64,000 bases of DNA from Paenibacillus sp. J45TS6 (GTDB lineage: Bacteria; Bacillota; Bacilli; Paenibacillales; Paenibacillaceae), in assembly GCF_018403285.1 (NCBI RefSeq), contig NZ_BOSJ01000007.1, positions 1 through 64,000 of the forward strand. The letters are read 5' to 3'. A model generated the notes under the pieces. The model had not been told where the DNA came from, searched no databases, and saw only the letters and a program-made list of their open reading frames with translations. The translations under genes and the position numbers were made by a program. This document shows positions 1-9,261 of the stretch, piece after piece. Every line of letters starts with the position of its first letter. Within the stretch, counting starts at the first letter, position 1.

Positions 1-141
1 CCATTTGTCTTTTGAAATCTGCTGTGAATGTGCGTCTTTGCTTTGGCATAGTAGATCCGCTCCTAATCGTATTCTCTTCATTCTACTAGCCCTTAATTTT
101 TCTGTCCAACTAAGTGTAGACGATCCAGAGACAATGAAGCC

Positions 142-978
142 GTGGCTTCAGTCAACGGTACCAAGATTACTAAGGATGAACTATATAACGAATTGGTGGC
201 ACTCGGAGGCACGTCCACACTTGATAACATGATTACTATGGAACTCATTGACCAGGCGGCTGCGGATGCTAACGTTACTATTACCGATGAAGACGTGAAT
301 GCTGAGATTGAATCGCTGAAGACTCAATTTGGCGGTGAAGAAGCGCTGAATTCAGCTCTTGCTCAATCAGGCATGACACTAGATGACCTCAAGAAAAACA
401 CAGAAATTCAAGTGAAAATTCGTAAAATTCTGGAGCCGCAAACGAAGGTGACAGACGAAGAGATTAGCACTTACTATGAGGAGAACAAAGATACGTTTGC
501 AACTCCGGAGCAAGTAAGAGCATCCCATATCCTGGTGGAAACTAAGGAAGAAGCCGATGCGATAAAGAAAGAGCTGGATGAAGGAGCAGACTTTGCAACT
601 TTGGCTAAAGAAAAATCTACTGACTCTTCTGCAGCAAATGGCGGAGACCTTGGATTCTTCGGAAAAGGGGACATGGTAGAAGAATTTGAGAAAGCGGCTT
701 TCTCCATGGAGATCAATGAGATTAGCGAACCGATTAAGTCAGATTATGGCTACCATATTATTAAGAAAACAGATTATAAAGAAGCCACAGATCCAACACT
801 TGAAGATAAAAAAGAAGAGATTCGTAAGTTGCTAGTAGATCAACAAGTTAGTGAACTTTCTTCAACATGGTTGTCCGATCTGCGTTCCAATGCAAAGATA
901 ACCAATAAACTTGAGGAAGAAGAGACTACTCAATCTACAGAGTCCACTGATCCTACAGAAACGACAACAACTGAATAA
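142..978 (+). CDS. PrsA-like foldase (parvulin peptidyl-prolyl isomerase), 5' end disrupted
   Basis: This is a parvulin-type peptidyl-prolyl isomerase of the PrsA/SurA kind, which folds exported proteins outside the membrane. Counting from the GTG at 142, residues 1-100 are the helical N-terminal chaperone part ([15 protein letters not shown] is typical). Residues about 124-212 are the parvulin domain ([26 protein letters not shown]). The last 20 residues are a Thr/Glu/Ser-rich tail. Family members begin with a signal peptide or lipobox, which is absent in this frame: an in-frame stop lies at 94-96 and the GTG has no ribosome binding site. A hydrophobic stretch ([14 protein letters not shown]) ending in SVDDPET is encoded just upstream in another frame, and one extra A near 133 would join it to NEAVASVNG. 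The gene is therefore either frameshifted or affected by a sequence error. The domain call is sure; the start is not. Confidence 0.8.
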   Translation: MASVNGTKITKDELYNELVALGGTSTLDNMITMELIDQAAADANVTITDEDVNAEIESLKTQFGGEEALNSALAQSGMTLDDLKKNTEIQVKIRKILEPQTKVTDEEISTYYEENKDTFATPEQVRASHILVETKEEADAIKKELDEGADFATLAKEKSTDSSAANGGDLGFFGKGDMVEEFEKAAFSMEINEISEPIKSDYGYHIIKKTDYKEATDPTLEDKKEEIRKLLVDQQVSELSSTWLSDLRSNAKITNKLEEEETTQSTESTDPTETTTTE

Positions 979-1004
979 ACGACGGAATTCCGAGGAAATA
1001 AGAA

Positions 1005-1041
1005 AAGAAGGCAACCAATAAAAGGGGTTGCCTTCTTTTTT
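1005..1041 (+). terminator. Rho-independent terminator of the foldase gene
   Basis: A 12-bp perfect stem (AAGAAGGCAACC / GGTTGCCTTCTT) with a 9-nt loop runs straight into a T tract, 26 bp after the foldase stop codon. Confidence 0.9.
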
Positions 1042-1365
1042 GCTAACAATAGGATCGTTGTATACTTAGCTTGCTATATTTTAAATGTGATAAAAAGTTC
1101 GGTACGATTTCTCTCGGTGTTAATGCGATAAGAAATTATATTAATACCAAAAAGATAGTGGTTAATCGGTTTTACTAGTTAATCTTTTTTTGCAGCTGAT
1201 CAGGAAAGTTTGAACTTAATTAATTATTCCCTTGCCCGAGTGTTGCTAATTATGACATGATATACCAAAAGAAAGAGAGTTTCTCAAATAGTATAAAGTT
1301 GAACTAATGGGCAGCGCTGTTCACAAACAAATCGGGATAACTGATAACTTATGGGGGAATAGAAT
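1042..1365. other. Intergenic region with no recognised gene
   Basis: This AT-rich 324-bp gap lies between the foldase terminator and the acetyltransferase. I see no ORF with a ribosome binding site and no known riboswitch signature. A TATAAA-like hexamer near 1291 could belong to the promoter of the downstream gene, but no convincing -35 partner is visible. Confidence 0.4.
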
Positions 1366-1800
1366 ATGATCGAATTTAAGGAGATCGATAGAAATAACTT
1401 TTTTGATGTGATTAAGCTGGGTGTAGCAGATAGACAGAAAGAGTTTGTAGCGAATAATTTGTTTTCTCTGGCACAGGCTAAGGCATTTCCGGAGTGTATC
1501 TGTTTGTCGATCTACCACGATGACCTTTTAGTAGGATTTACGATGTACTGTATAGATGATGAGGATCAGGAATACTGGATCTACCGTGTAATGATTGATG
1601 AGAAGTATCAGTCAAAAGGCTATGGTAAGGCTGCAATGGAGAAGTTAATCGACAGGATTAAAGAGGATGAAAAGCATGAAGTAATTTACATAAGTTTTGA
1701 ACCAGAGAATACTTGGGCAAAGCATTTATATGAGAAGTTAGGATTTGCAGCAGATGGTCGTATAATTGAGGGAGAAGTAGTTTACAAACTGGAGTATTAA
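1366..1800 (+). CDS. GNAT family N-acetyltransferase (diamine/spermidine acetyltransferase-like)
   Basis: This cytoplasmic acetyl-CoA-dependent N-acetyltransferase has 144 residues, the usual size for a single GNAT domain. Strand beta-4 with motif A is clear (WIYRVMIDEKYQSKGYGKAAM, with the Q-x-x-G-x-G-type acetyl-CoA pyrophosphate loop). Motif B follows (NTWAKHLYEKLGF). The overall pattern resembles BltD/PaiA-type polyamine acetyltransferases, but the acceptor cannot be decided from sequence. The ATG is preceded by GGGGGAA at a normal distance. The gene stands alone, with a terminator 20 bp downstream, and its neighbours give no clue to its substrate. Confidence 0.85.
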   Translation: MIEFKEIDRNNFFDVIKLGVADRQKEFVANNLFSLAQAKAFPECICLSIYHDDLLVGFTMYCIDDEDQEYWIYRVMIDEKYQSKGYGKAAMEKLIDRIKEDEKHEVIYISFEPENTWAKHLYEKLGFAADGRIIEGEVVYKLEY

Positions 1801-1819
1801 TACGAGATGGAGATGCGAG

Positions 1820-1846
1820 CCTTGATAGATTATCAGGGTCTTTTTT
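1820..1846 (+). terminator. Terminator of the acetyltransferase gene
   Basis: A short 8-bp stem (CCTTGATA / TATCAGGG, one G-T pair) with a 3-nt loop is followed by TC and a run of six T. Confidence 0.65.
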
Positions 1847-2026
1847 GTTGTGATGAATGGTAATTAAAACCCCTTATCTTTAGTGGTATAGCAACGTATT
1901 AGGATGCATTTTTAGAAGTAATGTACTTAAAGAAAATTTATATATTTAGTTCACTGTGTCCGTTTTCTAAGTTCACAACTGTTATATAGATAAACAAGCA
2001 GAAAGGGGGAGAGGGCACTGGAGCGA

Positions 2027-2593
2027 ATGGAACAATACATAGCTGACGTGAAGGCTGGAGACATCGAGAAATTCAGTTATATTGTACATCAATATGAAAG
2101 GCAGATATTCATCTATTGCAGCCGGATTTTGAACAGCGAACAAGATGCGGAAGATGCGATCCAAGAGATTTTCTTTAAGGCGTACAAGTCGATTGATTCC
2201 TATAAACCGAGGTATAGTTTTAACTCCTGGCTGTACAAGATCGCTTATAACCACTGTATTAATGTCTTGAGAAAAAGAAAAGTATATGAAAAGGCTAAGT
2301 CTTTGCTTTTTATGGAGGAGAGAAGCAAAACAAATACGGAAGTTCATGAGCGAAGTATTTTTAGTCCTGCATTTGAAAAAGTATTTCTCAGTCTCAGTCA
2401 TGCGGAGCGGAGTCTACTTATTCTTCATGTATTTCATGAAAAAACCTATCAAGAAATATCGGAGATCACAGGAACCAGCTCAGAAGCTGTCCGAAAAAGA
2501 ATCAGCAGAACAAAGATGAAAGTGAAAAAAACATGGATGGAGCGGGAGGATGAGGAGGAATGGACATTTTCACTAATGAGAACCAAAGCATAA
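2027..2593 (+). CDS. ECF-type RNA polymerase sigma factor
   Basis: This extracytoplasmic-function sigma-70 factor has 188 residues. Region 2 occupies roughly residues 8-75 (YERQIFIYCSRILNSEQDAE, then DAIQEIFFKAYKSI, the core-binding helix, and FNSWLYKIAYNHCINVLRKRK). Region 4 occupies about 115-165 (LSHAERSLLILHVFHEKTYQ, then EISEITGTSSEAVRKRISRT, the -35 recognition helix-turn-helix). An AGGGGG ribosome binding site lies about 17 bp before the ATG, a little far. The 3' end overlaps the following membrane protein gene by 34 bp, the usual arrangement for a sigma factor and its anti-sigma factor. The signal sensed is unknown. Confidence 0.9.
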   Translation: MEQYIADVKAGDIEKFSYIVHQYERQIFIYCSRILNSEQDAEDAIQEIFFKAYKSIDSYKPRYSFNSWLYKIAYNHCINVLRKRKVYEKAKSLLFMEERSKTNTEVHERSIFSPAFEKVFLSLSHAERSLLILHVFHEKTYQEISEITGTSSEAVRKRISRTKMKVKKTWMEREDEEEWTFSLMRTKA

Positions 2594-3525
2594 GGCGACA
2601 TAGTGTAACGGACGAAGAACTTAAGCAGATTTCGGTTGTCCCTCGCGTTATAGAACAGATCACGAACTCAACAATGAAGAAAAAAAGTAACCATAGATGG
2701 AAAACAGTGTCTTTGTTCCTTCTCTTCTGTGTGTGTATTGCTTCGGTAACAACCTATGCTGCCGAGGAATTTGCGAAAATCTATAATAAGAAGGGGAAAG
2801 TCGTCGTTGACACGTATCCTATGAAAGATCGTAACTATTATTCAAAAGAATCTAAACGGATAGAGAAATTGAAACCAGAAGCCAAACCCGGTGAACTCAT
2901 AGCATATTTCCCCATAGAGACTGACTTGCAAGCCTATCTTGGCCCAACTAAAATTCTTTATGAGTATAAACCCATCCAATATTACGATATCAACGAGTTG
3001 TATAAGAAAGCAAAAAGTACAAATGCACCAGATCTGTTATCCCCCTCCTATTTGTCCAAAGGATACACGTTTCATTTTGCAACAATCTGGCCGAAATATC
3101 CTTCAGCTGGAGATGGAGAAGGTTCTGAATATGATAAGCTGCTTCAAAGGCTTAGTTCGAAGGCAATAGGAACCAACGAGAAAATCATCTCAGAGACTCT
3201 GCAGTGGAGTAAGGCCGGTAGCGTTCATCTCTACTTTTCTACAAAGAATGAACCAAACAGTCTTACAGTTATAGCTTCATATGGTCTAGGACTACAGGTA
3301 CCTCAACCAGCTGGCGCGATAAGCAGGAAAATAAAGATAGGTACACAGCAAGCACTAATTATGCATGATTCAAGTAATACTTACTTTAACACCAAAATCG
3401 CTTGGTATGATGAATCAACTTCCACAGCATACTTTATGGAAGATAGTGCAAGTGAAGCTTTAAGTGAAGAAGAGATGGTGAAGATGGCGGATCGTCTAAT
3501 TCATGCAATATCAAAAAAAGAATAG
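2560..3525 (+). CDS. Membrane-anchored anti-sigma factor (DUF4367-like C-terminus)
   Basis: This 321-residue protein is probably the anti-sigma partner of the overlapping ECF factor. Residues 1-48 would be the cytoplasmic sigma-binding part, residues 49-68 are one transmembrane helix (SLFLLFCVCIASVTTYAA), and about 250 residues lie outside the cell. The C-terminal stretch (KIAWYDESTSTAYFMEDSAS, then EEEMVKMADRLI) matches the pattern of the DUF4367 extracytoplasmic domain found in Bacillales anti-sigma factors. GGGAGG sits 9 bp before the ATG, inside the sigma gene. No zinc-binding HxxxCxxC motif of ZAS-type anti-sigma factors is present, so the function rests on topology and context. Confidence 0.7.
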   Translation: MDIFTNENQSIRRHSVTDEELKQISVVPRVIEQITNSTMKKKSNHRWKTVSLFLLFCVCIASVTTYAAEEFAKIYNKKGKVVVDTYPMKDRNYYSKESKRIEKLKPEAKPGELIAYFPIETDLQAYLGPTKILYEYKPIQYYDINELYKKAKSTNAPDLLSPSYLSKGYTFHFATIWPKYPSAGDGEGSEYDKLLQRLSSKAIGTNEKIISETLQWSKAGSVHLYFSTKNEPNSLTVIASYGLGLQVPQPAGAISRKIKIGTQQALIMHDSSNTYFNTKIAWYDESTSTAYFMEDSASEALSEEEMVKMADRLIHAISKKE

Positions 3526-4070
3526 ATGAATAACTATAGCACTTTTATAGAATAGGTAACTAACCATAGGGTTAGGATACTTGATTCTTGAGGGTGCTTT
3601 TTTTGTGAGCAAATGGAAGCGGTTAGAGAGCCTCAGAAAAAAATCGGGACCAAATACAAGAAATATATTGAATTAATGGAAACGGTAGATTACAATAAAC
3701 CCAACTAACATACTAGTATGACTAGTATTCAAAAAGTAGCTGAAGTTAGTTTTGAGGCATTTCCGTATTTGCTTGTTCTTCAAGGGGCGTTATGTAAAGA
3801 GTCTATTGAAAAAGCGGTGTTGTTTTAAAAGCTGTATTGTAAGCGCTTTTTTATGGCTGGGTCCAAGGATACGTTATGTAATATGGAATGTGTCTATTGT
3901 AGAGACCTATTGATCTAAATAGAAAAGGGGGATTGAATCGCAGATTTAATAGAAGGGTTACTCATCGGGTGATGAGGATATTCATTCGTGAGCTCATTCG
4001 TGAGTTGAAACTTAGATTCTAAGAACCGTAATGACACCAGTCAGGGCCGAGCTTAAATGGATTGGAGTGA
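3526..4070 (+). promoter_or_regulatory. Leader of the aldouronate operon: promoter and cre-like sites
   Basis: This 545-bp gap has no convincing gene. A promoter-like pair TTGAAT (3668-3673) and TACAAT (3691-3696) with 17-bp spacing is present. Three sequences resemble the CcpA site WTGNAARCGNWWWCAW: 3613-3628 (two mismatches), 3676-3691 (three mismatches, between -35 and -10) and 3837-3852 (TTGTAAGCGCTTTTTT, two mismatches). A short hairpin (CTCATC/GATGAG) lies at 3961-3976, and a direct repeat TCATTCGTGAG occurs at 3982 and 3994. Catabolite repression is inferred from these sites and from the operon content. Confidence 0.45.
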
Positions 4071-5042
4071 ATGATGAACATGGATACGAAAACCGTAAGC
4101 AGTACACAGCCCCAAATAAAAATGGCACCTAAAAGCAAACTGCAAATGATAGGATCTCTTCTTCGTAAAGACTGGCAGTTATACTCCTTGCTTGTATTGC
4201 CTATTATCTACTTACTTATATTTAAATACGGACCGATGATTGGAAATGTGATTGCGTTTCGTCGTTTTGTACCTGGAGGAAGTATCTTTGGAGAAAAATG
4301 GGTCGGACTGCATTATTTCCAGATGTTCATCCATGATCCTACATTCTGGCGAGTATTCACAAACACGATTATTCTAGGCGGATTTACGATGCTTCTTACT
4401 TTTCCGATGCCGATTATTTTTGCCCTTCTGCTTAATGAAGTGAAGAGTAAAAAGTTTAAGAAATTTGTGCAAACTGCATCTTATCTTCCACACTTTCTAT
4501 CCATCGTTATCGTCGCAGGGATGATTCTGCAGCTGACTGCCACGAATGGTTCCATTAATGCACTGGTGCAATTCTTCACAGGTGAGACGATTAACTTTAT
4601 GCAGCGTGCGGAGTGGTTCCGTACCATCTATATTATTTCTGAAATCTGGCAAGGCATGGGCTGGGGGGCCATACTCTATCTCGCAGCACTCACTACAATT
4701 GATGACTCCCTATATGAAGCAGCAAGAATTGACGGGGCGAATCGCTGGAAACAGACGTTGCATGTAACGATTCCAGGTATTTTACCAACAATCGTAACGC
4801 TGCTCATTCTAAATATGGGAAGTTTCCTTGCGGTAGGATTTGAGAAAATTCTCTTACTATACAACCCACTTATCTACGAAACTTCCGATGTGATATCCAC
4901 TTATCTCTATCGTGTCGGTATTGGGTCTAGCAACTTCAGCTATGCAACAGCGATTGGTCTGTTTGAGTCCGTTATCGGGTTAATCCTTGTTTTCTCGGTG
5001 AATGCAATCTCACGCAGACTGACAGAACGAAGCTTATGGTAA
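4071..5042 (+). CDS. lplB: Sugar ABC transporter permease, LplB type (aldouronate uptake)
   Basis: This is an inner-membrane permease subunit of a CUT1-like oligosaccharide importer (323 residues, about six membrane helices). The cytoplasmic EAA loop that contacts the ATPase is clear (EAARIDGANRWKQTLHVTIP). The N-terminal part (WQLYSLLVLPIIYLLIFKYG) is typical of the LplB branch. It is followed 13 bp later by the second permease and then a binding lipoprotein and, further on, an alpha-glucuronidase. This matches the lplA-ytcP-lplB aldouronate cluster described in Paenibacillus sp. JDR-2. No ATPase gene is present here; such systems commonly borrow a shared MsmX-type ATPase encoded elsewhere. 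ATG at 4071 or 4074 could be used, after GGAG at 4064. Confidence 0.88.
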   Translation: MMNMDTKTVSSTQPQIKMAPKSKLQMIGSLLRKDWQLYSLLVLPIIYLLIFKYGPMIGNVIAFRRFVPGGSIFGEKWVGLHYFQMFIHDPTFWRVFTNTIILGGFTMLLTFPMPIIFALLLNEVKSKKFKKFVQTASYLPHFLSIVIVAGMILQLTATNGSINALVQFFTGETINFMQRAEWFRTIYIISEIWQGMGWGAILYLAALTTIDDSLYEAARIDGANRWKQTLHVTIPGILPTIVTLLILNMGSFLAVGFEKILLLYNPLIYETSDVISTYLYRVGIGSSNFSYATAIGLFESVIGLILVFSVNAISRRLTERSLW

Positions 5043-5055
5043 GGGGGAGTGAGAT

Positions 5056-5928
5056 ATGAAGGAATCCATGTCCTATAAAATTTTTAAAACTTGTAATGCG
5101 GTCTTCTTACTATGTATTGTCTTTATCACTTTGTATCCCTTTCTCAATGTAGTCGCACAGTCGTTCAGCAGTGAAGCCTATATTAATTCGGGAAAGGTGA
5201 ATCTCATTCCGAAAGGATTTAATATCGATACTTACAAGACCGTAGTAAAAGACAACATGTTCTGGACTAATTACAAAAACACCGTTGTTTATACTTTAGT
5301 GGGAACTGCTATTTCTATGTTTTTGTCTACGATTTTTGCCTACGCCTTATCTAAAAAAAGACTCATGGGGCGCAAGTTTCTAACGATGTTTGCCGTCTTC
5401 ACTATGTTTTTTAATGGGGGACTGATTCCAAACTACGTACTGATTAACAGCCTTGGATTTAGTAATTCCATGTGGGCTCTTGTTATTCCGGGGGCAATCA
5501 GCATATATAACATGCTCATTATGAAATCTTTCTTTGAGAATATGCCGGAAGAATTAGAAGAAGCCGCAGCTATTGATGGACTAAGTACGTACGGGATTTT
5601 ATTTCGTATCATTCTGCCACTTAGTAAAGCGGTTATGGCCACGATGGTTCTATTCTATGCCGTTGGGCACTGGAACTCCTGGTTTCCAGCCTTTCTGTAC
5701 CTTGATCAAAAAGAAAAGTTCCCGGTTACGATTTACCTTCGAAATATGATTGCTGCTGCTACAGGAGGAACTTCGGCAGGAGCTACATCTGCTGATAATT
5801 TGACTCAAATTTCTGCTAACATCAAATCAGTCACCATGGTTTTGACGATTTTACCTATTTTAACGATTTATCCTTTTGTCCAAAAGTATTTTGTATCCGG
5901 TATCATGCTTGGATCAGTCAAGGGTTAA
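5056..5928 (+). CDS. ytcP: Sugar ABC transporter permease, YtcP type
   Basis: This is the second membrane subunit of the importer (290 residues, six predicted helices, MalG-like). The EAA loop reads EEAAAIDGLSTYGILFRIIL. A GGGGGAG ribosome binding site precedes the ATG. It is co-transcribed with the LplB-like permease just upstream and the binding lipoprotein 63 bp downstream. The C-terminus (PFVQKYFVSGIMLGSVKG) is the signature ending of this family. The likely substrate is methylglucuronosyl-xylo-oligosaccharides, inferred from the GH67 gene in the same cluster. Confidence 0.88.
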   Translation: MKESMSYKIFKTCNAVFLLCIVFITLYPFLNVVAQSFSSEAYINSGKVNLIPKGFNIDTYKTVVKDNMFWTNYKNTVVYTLVGTAISMFLSTIFAYALSKKRLMGRKFLTMFAVFTMFFNGGLIPNYVLINSLGFSNSMWALVIPGAISIYNMLIMKSFFENMPEELEEAAAIDGLSTYGILFRIILPLSKAVMATMVLFYAVGHWNSWFPAFLYLDQKEKFPVTIYLRNMIAAATGGTSAGATSADNLTQISANIKSVTMVLTILPILTIYPFVQKYFVSGIMLGSVKG

Positions 5929-5991
5929 CACCTAAGACATGAAAAGATCGTTCAATTGTAAGTGAATCATCAAATTATGGGGGGCAAAAAA

Positions 5992-7617
5992 ATGAAGAAA
6001 CCTTCTCTTCGCGTGATGGGAAAAACAGCACTTGCAGCTATACTCAGTCTATCACTGGCGGCATGCAGCAATGGTATGGGCGGAAAAGAAGCAGAGATCC
6101 AAAATAAAGGAGCAATGGAATCCTACGCCGTAGGAGAAACTTTTAAAGCAACGGAACCTTTTAATCTATCGATTATGTATAGTGATCAGCCGCTTTATCC
6201 TTACAAAAAAGATTGGTTGTTATTTAAGAAAATCACAGAGATGACCGGTGTTACGCTGGATCCTGTTATTGTACCCATGAGTGATTACGCTCAAAAACGA
6301 TCTTTGCTCATTAGTTCGGGTGATGCACCGCTCGTTATCCCTAAAACGTATCCGGGTGAAGAATCGGCTTTTGTTTCTTCTAATGCGATTCTGCCTGTCA
6401 GTGACTACATTGACTTGATGCCGAATTTCAAGGATAAAGTAGAGAAGTGGGGCCTTGATACTGAGCTAGAAGGTCTTCGCCAAGAAGACGGAAAATATTA
6501 TGTTCTTCCGGGACTACACGAAGAAATTTGGCCAGATTATACGCTGCTCGTACGTACAGATATTTTGGAAAAACATAATCTAGCCATACCGAAGACGTGG
6601 GATGAACTGAAGACGGTTATGCAGGAGCTTAAAAAAGAGTACCCGGACTCTATCCCATTCTCGGATCGTTTTAAATTCCTAAGCACACTGAATGTTGCTT
6701 CAACTGGATTTGGAACGAAAGGCGGATGGGGATTTGGAAGCGGCCTGACTTACAAGCCAGAACAAGATGAGTTTGTATATACTGCGGCTACACAGGAATA
6801 TAAGGATATGCTGACTTATTTCCACGAGCTCGTAGCAGAGGGTCTGCTGGATAAAGAAAGCTTTACTCAAGACGATGATCAGGCTATTCAAAAATTTATA
6901 AACGGGAAATCGTTTATTATTAATGGAAATTCTCAAACCGTTGTTCTGCACCGTAATGATATGAATAAAACGCTTGGTGAAGGTAAGTTCTCTGTTGCCA
7001 AAATTACGGTGCCTGGCGGGCCGGCAGGTCAGCTCATGTCTGGAGGAAGACTTGAGAACGGTGTCATGATCTCAGCAAAAGCAAAACAAAGTGAAAATTT
7101 CGAAGCGATTCTCCAGTTTATCGATTGGCTGTATTACAGCGATGAAGGTCAAGAGTTTGCGAAATGGGGAGTCGAAGGAGAGACATATACGAAAGAAAAT
7201 GGGGTGCGTAAACTCGCTGATGATATTAACTTCAATGGTCTGAATCCAAAAGGTACAAAAGATTTACGTATTGATTATGGTTTCTCTGGTGGAGTATTCG
7301 CCTATGGCGGGACGACGGATTTGCTGCACTCTATGTTTAGTGAAGAAGAACTGAAGTTCCAAAATGACATGAAAGAAGTCAAAGAGGTCCTTCCAGCAGA
7401 ACCTCCAATCCCGTATTCTATAGAAGAACGTGAGAGAGTTACGCTCCTCAGTACACCGCTTAAAGATTATACAGATCAAAATACACTCAAATTTATTCTG
7501 GGTGACCGAGATTTGTCCGAGTTTGATGCGTTTGTAAAAGAACTGGAGAGCCAAGGACTAACGCAGTACCTGGAACTTGCGAACACAACATATAAAGAGT
7601 ACAAAGAAGGAAAATAA
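5992..7617 (+). CDS. lplA: Extracellular oligosaccharide-binding lipoprotein, LplA type
   Basis: This 541-residue solute-binding lipoprotein captures the sugar for the two permeases upstream. The start at ATG 5992 is preferred over an upstream ATG at 5962, because a G6 Shine-Dalgarno lies 8 bp before it and it gives a normal signal peptide (KTALAAILSLSLAAC) with the lipidated cysteine at residue 25. The length, and the pattern of a D-Y-A-Q-K-R segment, a TWDELKTVMQELKK segment and a C-terminal YKEYKEGK, fit the DUF3502/LplA-like class. The protein is expected to sit on the outer face of the membrane. Confidence 0.88.
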   Translation: MKKPSLRVMGKTALAAILSLSLAACSNGMGGKEAEIQNKGAMESYAVGETFKATEPFNLSIMYSDQPLYPYKKDWLLFKKITEMTGVTLDPVIVPMSDYAQKRSLLISSGDAPLVIPKTYPGEESAFVSSNAILPVSDYIDLMPNFKDKVEKWGLDTELEGLRQEDGKYYVLPGLHEEIWPDYTLLVRTDILEKHNLAIPKTWDELKTVMQELKKEYPDSIPFSDRFKFLSTLNVASTGFGTKGGWGFGSGLTYKPEQDEFVYTAATQEYKDMLTYFHELVAEGLLDKESFTQDDDQAIQKFINGKSFIINGNSQTVVLHRNDMNKTLGEGKFSVAKITVPGGPAGQLMSGGRLENGVMISAKAKQSENFEAILQFIDWLYYSDEGQEFAKWGVEGETYTKENGVRKLADDINFNGLNPKGTKDLRIDYGFSGGVFAYGGTTDLLHSMFSEEELKFQNDMKEVKEVLPAEPPIPYSIEERERVTLLSTPLKDYTDQNTLKFILGDRDLSEFDAFVKELESQGLTQYLELANTTYKEYKEGK

Positions 7618-7661
7618 GCTTTCAGTTATCTGATCTAAGTCGCAGAAGGTAAGGTGATCAT

Positions 7662-8462
7662 TTGTCATTGACCGTTCAAGACGTGATTCGTGTGCTTCCT
7701 CGTTCATCTGGACCTGAAGGTTCTACGGTGGATGGGCTTATCACGGGGAATCTGAACCAAAAGGTTCAGGGAGTGGCTGTTTCCTTTACTGCTTCCCATG
7801 AGACGATTGAGAAAGCAGCACAGCTTGGAGCAAATCTTTTCATCACCCATGAAGGTGTGTTTTATGAACATCATGGGAGCAGAGCAGAAAAGGAACTAAA
7901 GAATCCTGTCATTTTAAGAAAAAAGGAACAGATCAAATCACACCAAATGATCTTATACCGATATCATGATGGTCCGCATCAAGCGGTTCCCGATATCATC
8001 ACGCATGGACTTCTACAAGCGTTAGACTGGGATACGTATCAATATAGCCATCTGAAGTATGCTTGTCTGGTTACCCTTCCCGAGCCGCTCAGCGTGCAGC
8101 AGATCGTTCAACATCTGAAAGATAGACTTGATCTTCCTTATGTTCGTTTTGCTGGAGACAGTGAACAAAAGTGTAGTGAAATTGCTCTTACTGCCGGTTA
8201 TCGGGGCGGAAGTAATATCGCGCTTCCTTTATTCACGGAACAAAGAATCGATCTACTAATAGCAGGAGAAGGTCCTGAGTGGGAAACACCCGAATATGTA
8301 CAGGATGCGGTGAATCAAGGAAGCCCGCAATCACAAATCCTGATTGGTCATGCAGCTAGTGAAGAGCCGGGAATGAAGGCAGTTGCTCAGCAGATTCGAG
8401 ACCATTTTCCGGATCTCCCGGTTTATTTTATACCCACATCCCAGGTCCTTAAGGTGCTGTGA
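7662..8462 (+). CDS. Nif3-like dinuclear metal-centre protein (DUF34)
   Basis: This 266-residue protein belongs to the widespread Nif3/DUF34 family, which forms toroidal hexamers holding two metal ions per subunit. Its biochemical role is not settled; some members are GTP cyclohydrolase-like or metal-handling proteins. The metal motif appears as THEGVFYEHHGS near residue 66, and the C-terminal GHAASEEPGM motif near residue 226 is diagnostic. The start is TTG at 7662, supported by AAGGTGATC just upstream. Its place between a sugar-binding lipoprotein and a GntR regulator suggests a role tied to uptake or hydrolysis of aldouronates. That role is only inferred. Confidence 0.8.
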   Translation: MSLTVQDVIRVLPRSSGPEGSTVDGLITGNLNQKVQGVAVSFTASHETIEKAAQLGANLFITHEGVFYEHHGSRAEKELKNPVILRKKEQIKSHQMILYRYHDGPHQAVPDIITHGLLQALDWDTYQYSHLKYACLVTLPEPLSVQQIVQHLKDRLDLPYVRFAGDSEQKCSEIALTAGYRGGSNIALPLFTEQRIDLLIAGEGPEWETPEYVQDAVNQGSPQSQILIGHAASEEPGMKAVAQQIRDHFPDLPVYFIPTSQVLKVL

Positions 8463-8518
8463 CATAGTCGATAACTAGAGAAAAGCGGTTAAGTATTGGA
8501 GAAGAAAGAGGGAACCGT

Positions 8519-9193
8519 ATGTCTACAGAATCAAAGCTCAAAGGCTCTACTCGGGCTTACTCTTATCATTATTTAAAAAATAAAATCATGCACTTGGAAT
8601 TAGAACCGGGTAAGAAAATTTCCGAGAAAGAGATATCAGAGGAACTTAATGTCAGCCGAACTCCTGTACGTGAGGCTTTTATGAAACTGGCAGAAGAAGA
8701 GCTGCTAGATATTATTCCGCAAAGTGGAAGCTCGGTATCTCTGATTAATCTTGCGCATGTGGAAGAAGGAAGATTCATACGAGAGAAAATTGAGAGAGAG
8801 ATTGTAGCTCTTGCATGCGAATCTTTTGATGAAGAGTACAGGTTTCGGATGGAAACCAATATTGCTTTGCAGGATGTCTGCGCAGGCAGAAACAATGTTT
8901 ACAAACTGTATGAGCTTGATGAAGAGTTCCATCAGATTTTGTTTGAGGGTACAGGAAAAGCACGGACATGGAAAATGTTGCAGCAGCTCAATATTCATTT
9001 CAATCGTCTTCGACTGCTAAGATTGTCCAAAGATTTGAACTGGGACAACATCATTTCTCAGCACAAGGAAATATATCAACTGATTGTGAACAAAGAGACA
9101 TCACAGGCTGTTCAAATCATGGAGAATCATTTGCGGCTCGCTGTAGTGGAACAAGATTTCTTGTTAGAGAAATATCCGCATTATTTTGTCTAA
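8519..9193 (+). CDS. GntR-family transcriptional regulator, FadR/FCD type
   Basis: This 224-residue regulator has an N-terminal winged helix (KISEKEISEELNVSRTPVRE, residues about 36-55) and a C-terminal all-helical FCD ligand domain. The FCD metal-ligand pattern is partly visible (LYELDEEFHQILFEGTGKA, with the ending ENHLRLAV). FCD members of this group commonly sense hexuronates or other sugar acids. It sits directly before the alpha-glucuronidase gene, so glucuronate or an aldouronate is the obvious candidate effector. No clear operator for it was identified. Confidence 0.85.
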   Translation: MSTESKLKGSTRAYSYHYLKNKIMHLELEPGKKISEKEISEELNVSRTPVREAFMKLAEEELLDIIPQSGSSVSLINLAHVEEGRFIREKIEREIVALACESFDEEYRFRMETNIALQDVCAGRNNVYKLYELDEEFHQILFEGTGKARTWKMLQQLNIHFNRLRLLRLSKDLNWDNIISQHKEIYQLIVNKETSQAVQIMENHLRLAVVEQDFLLEKYPHYFV

Positions 9194-9261
9194 TTGAATC
9201 CATTTCATAGTCCATTCATTGGCTTTAAAAACTTTCAGAAATAGAGAGGATGAGTGACCTC

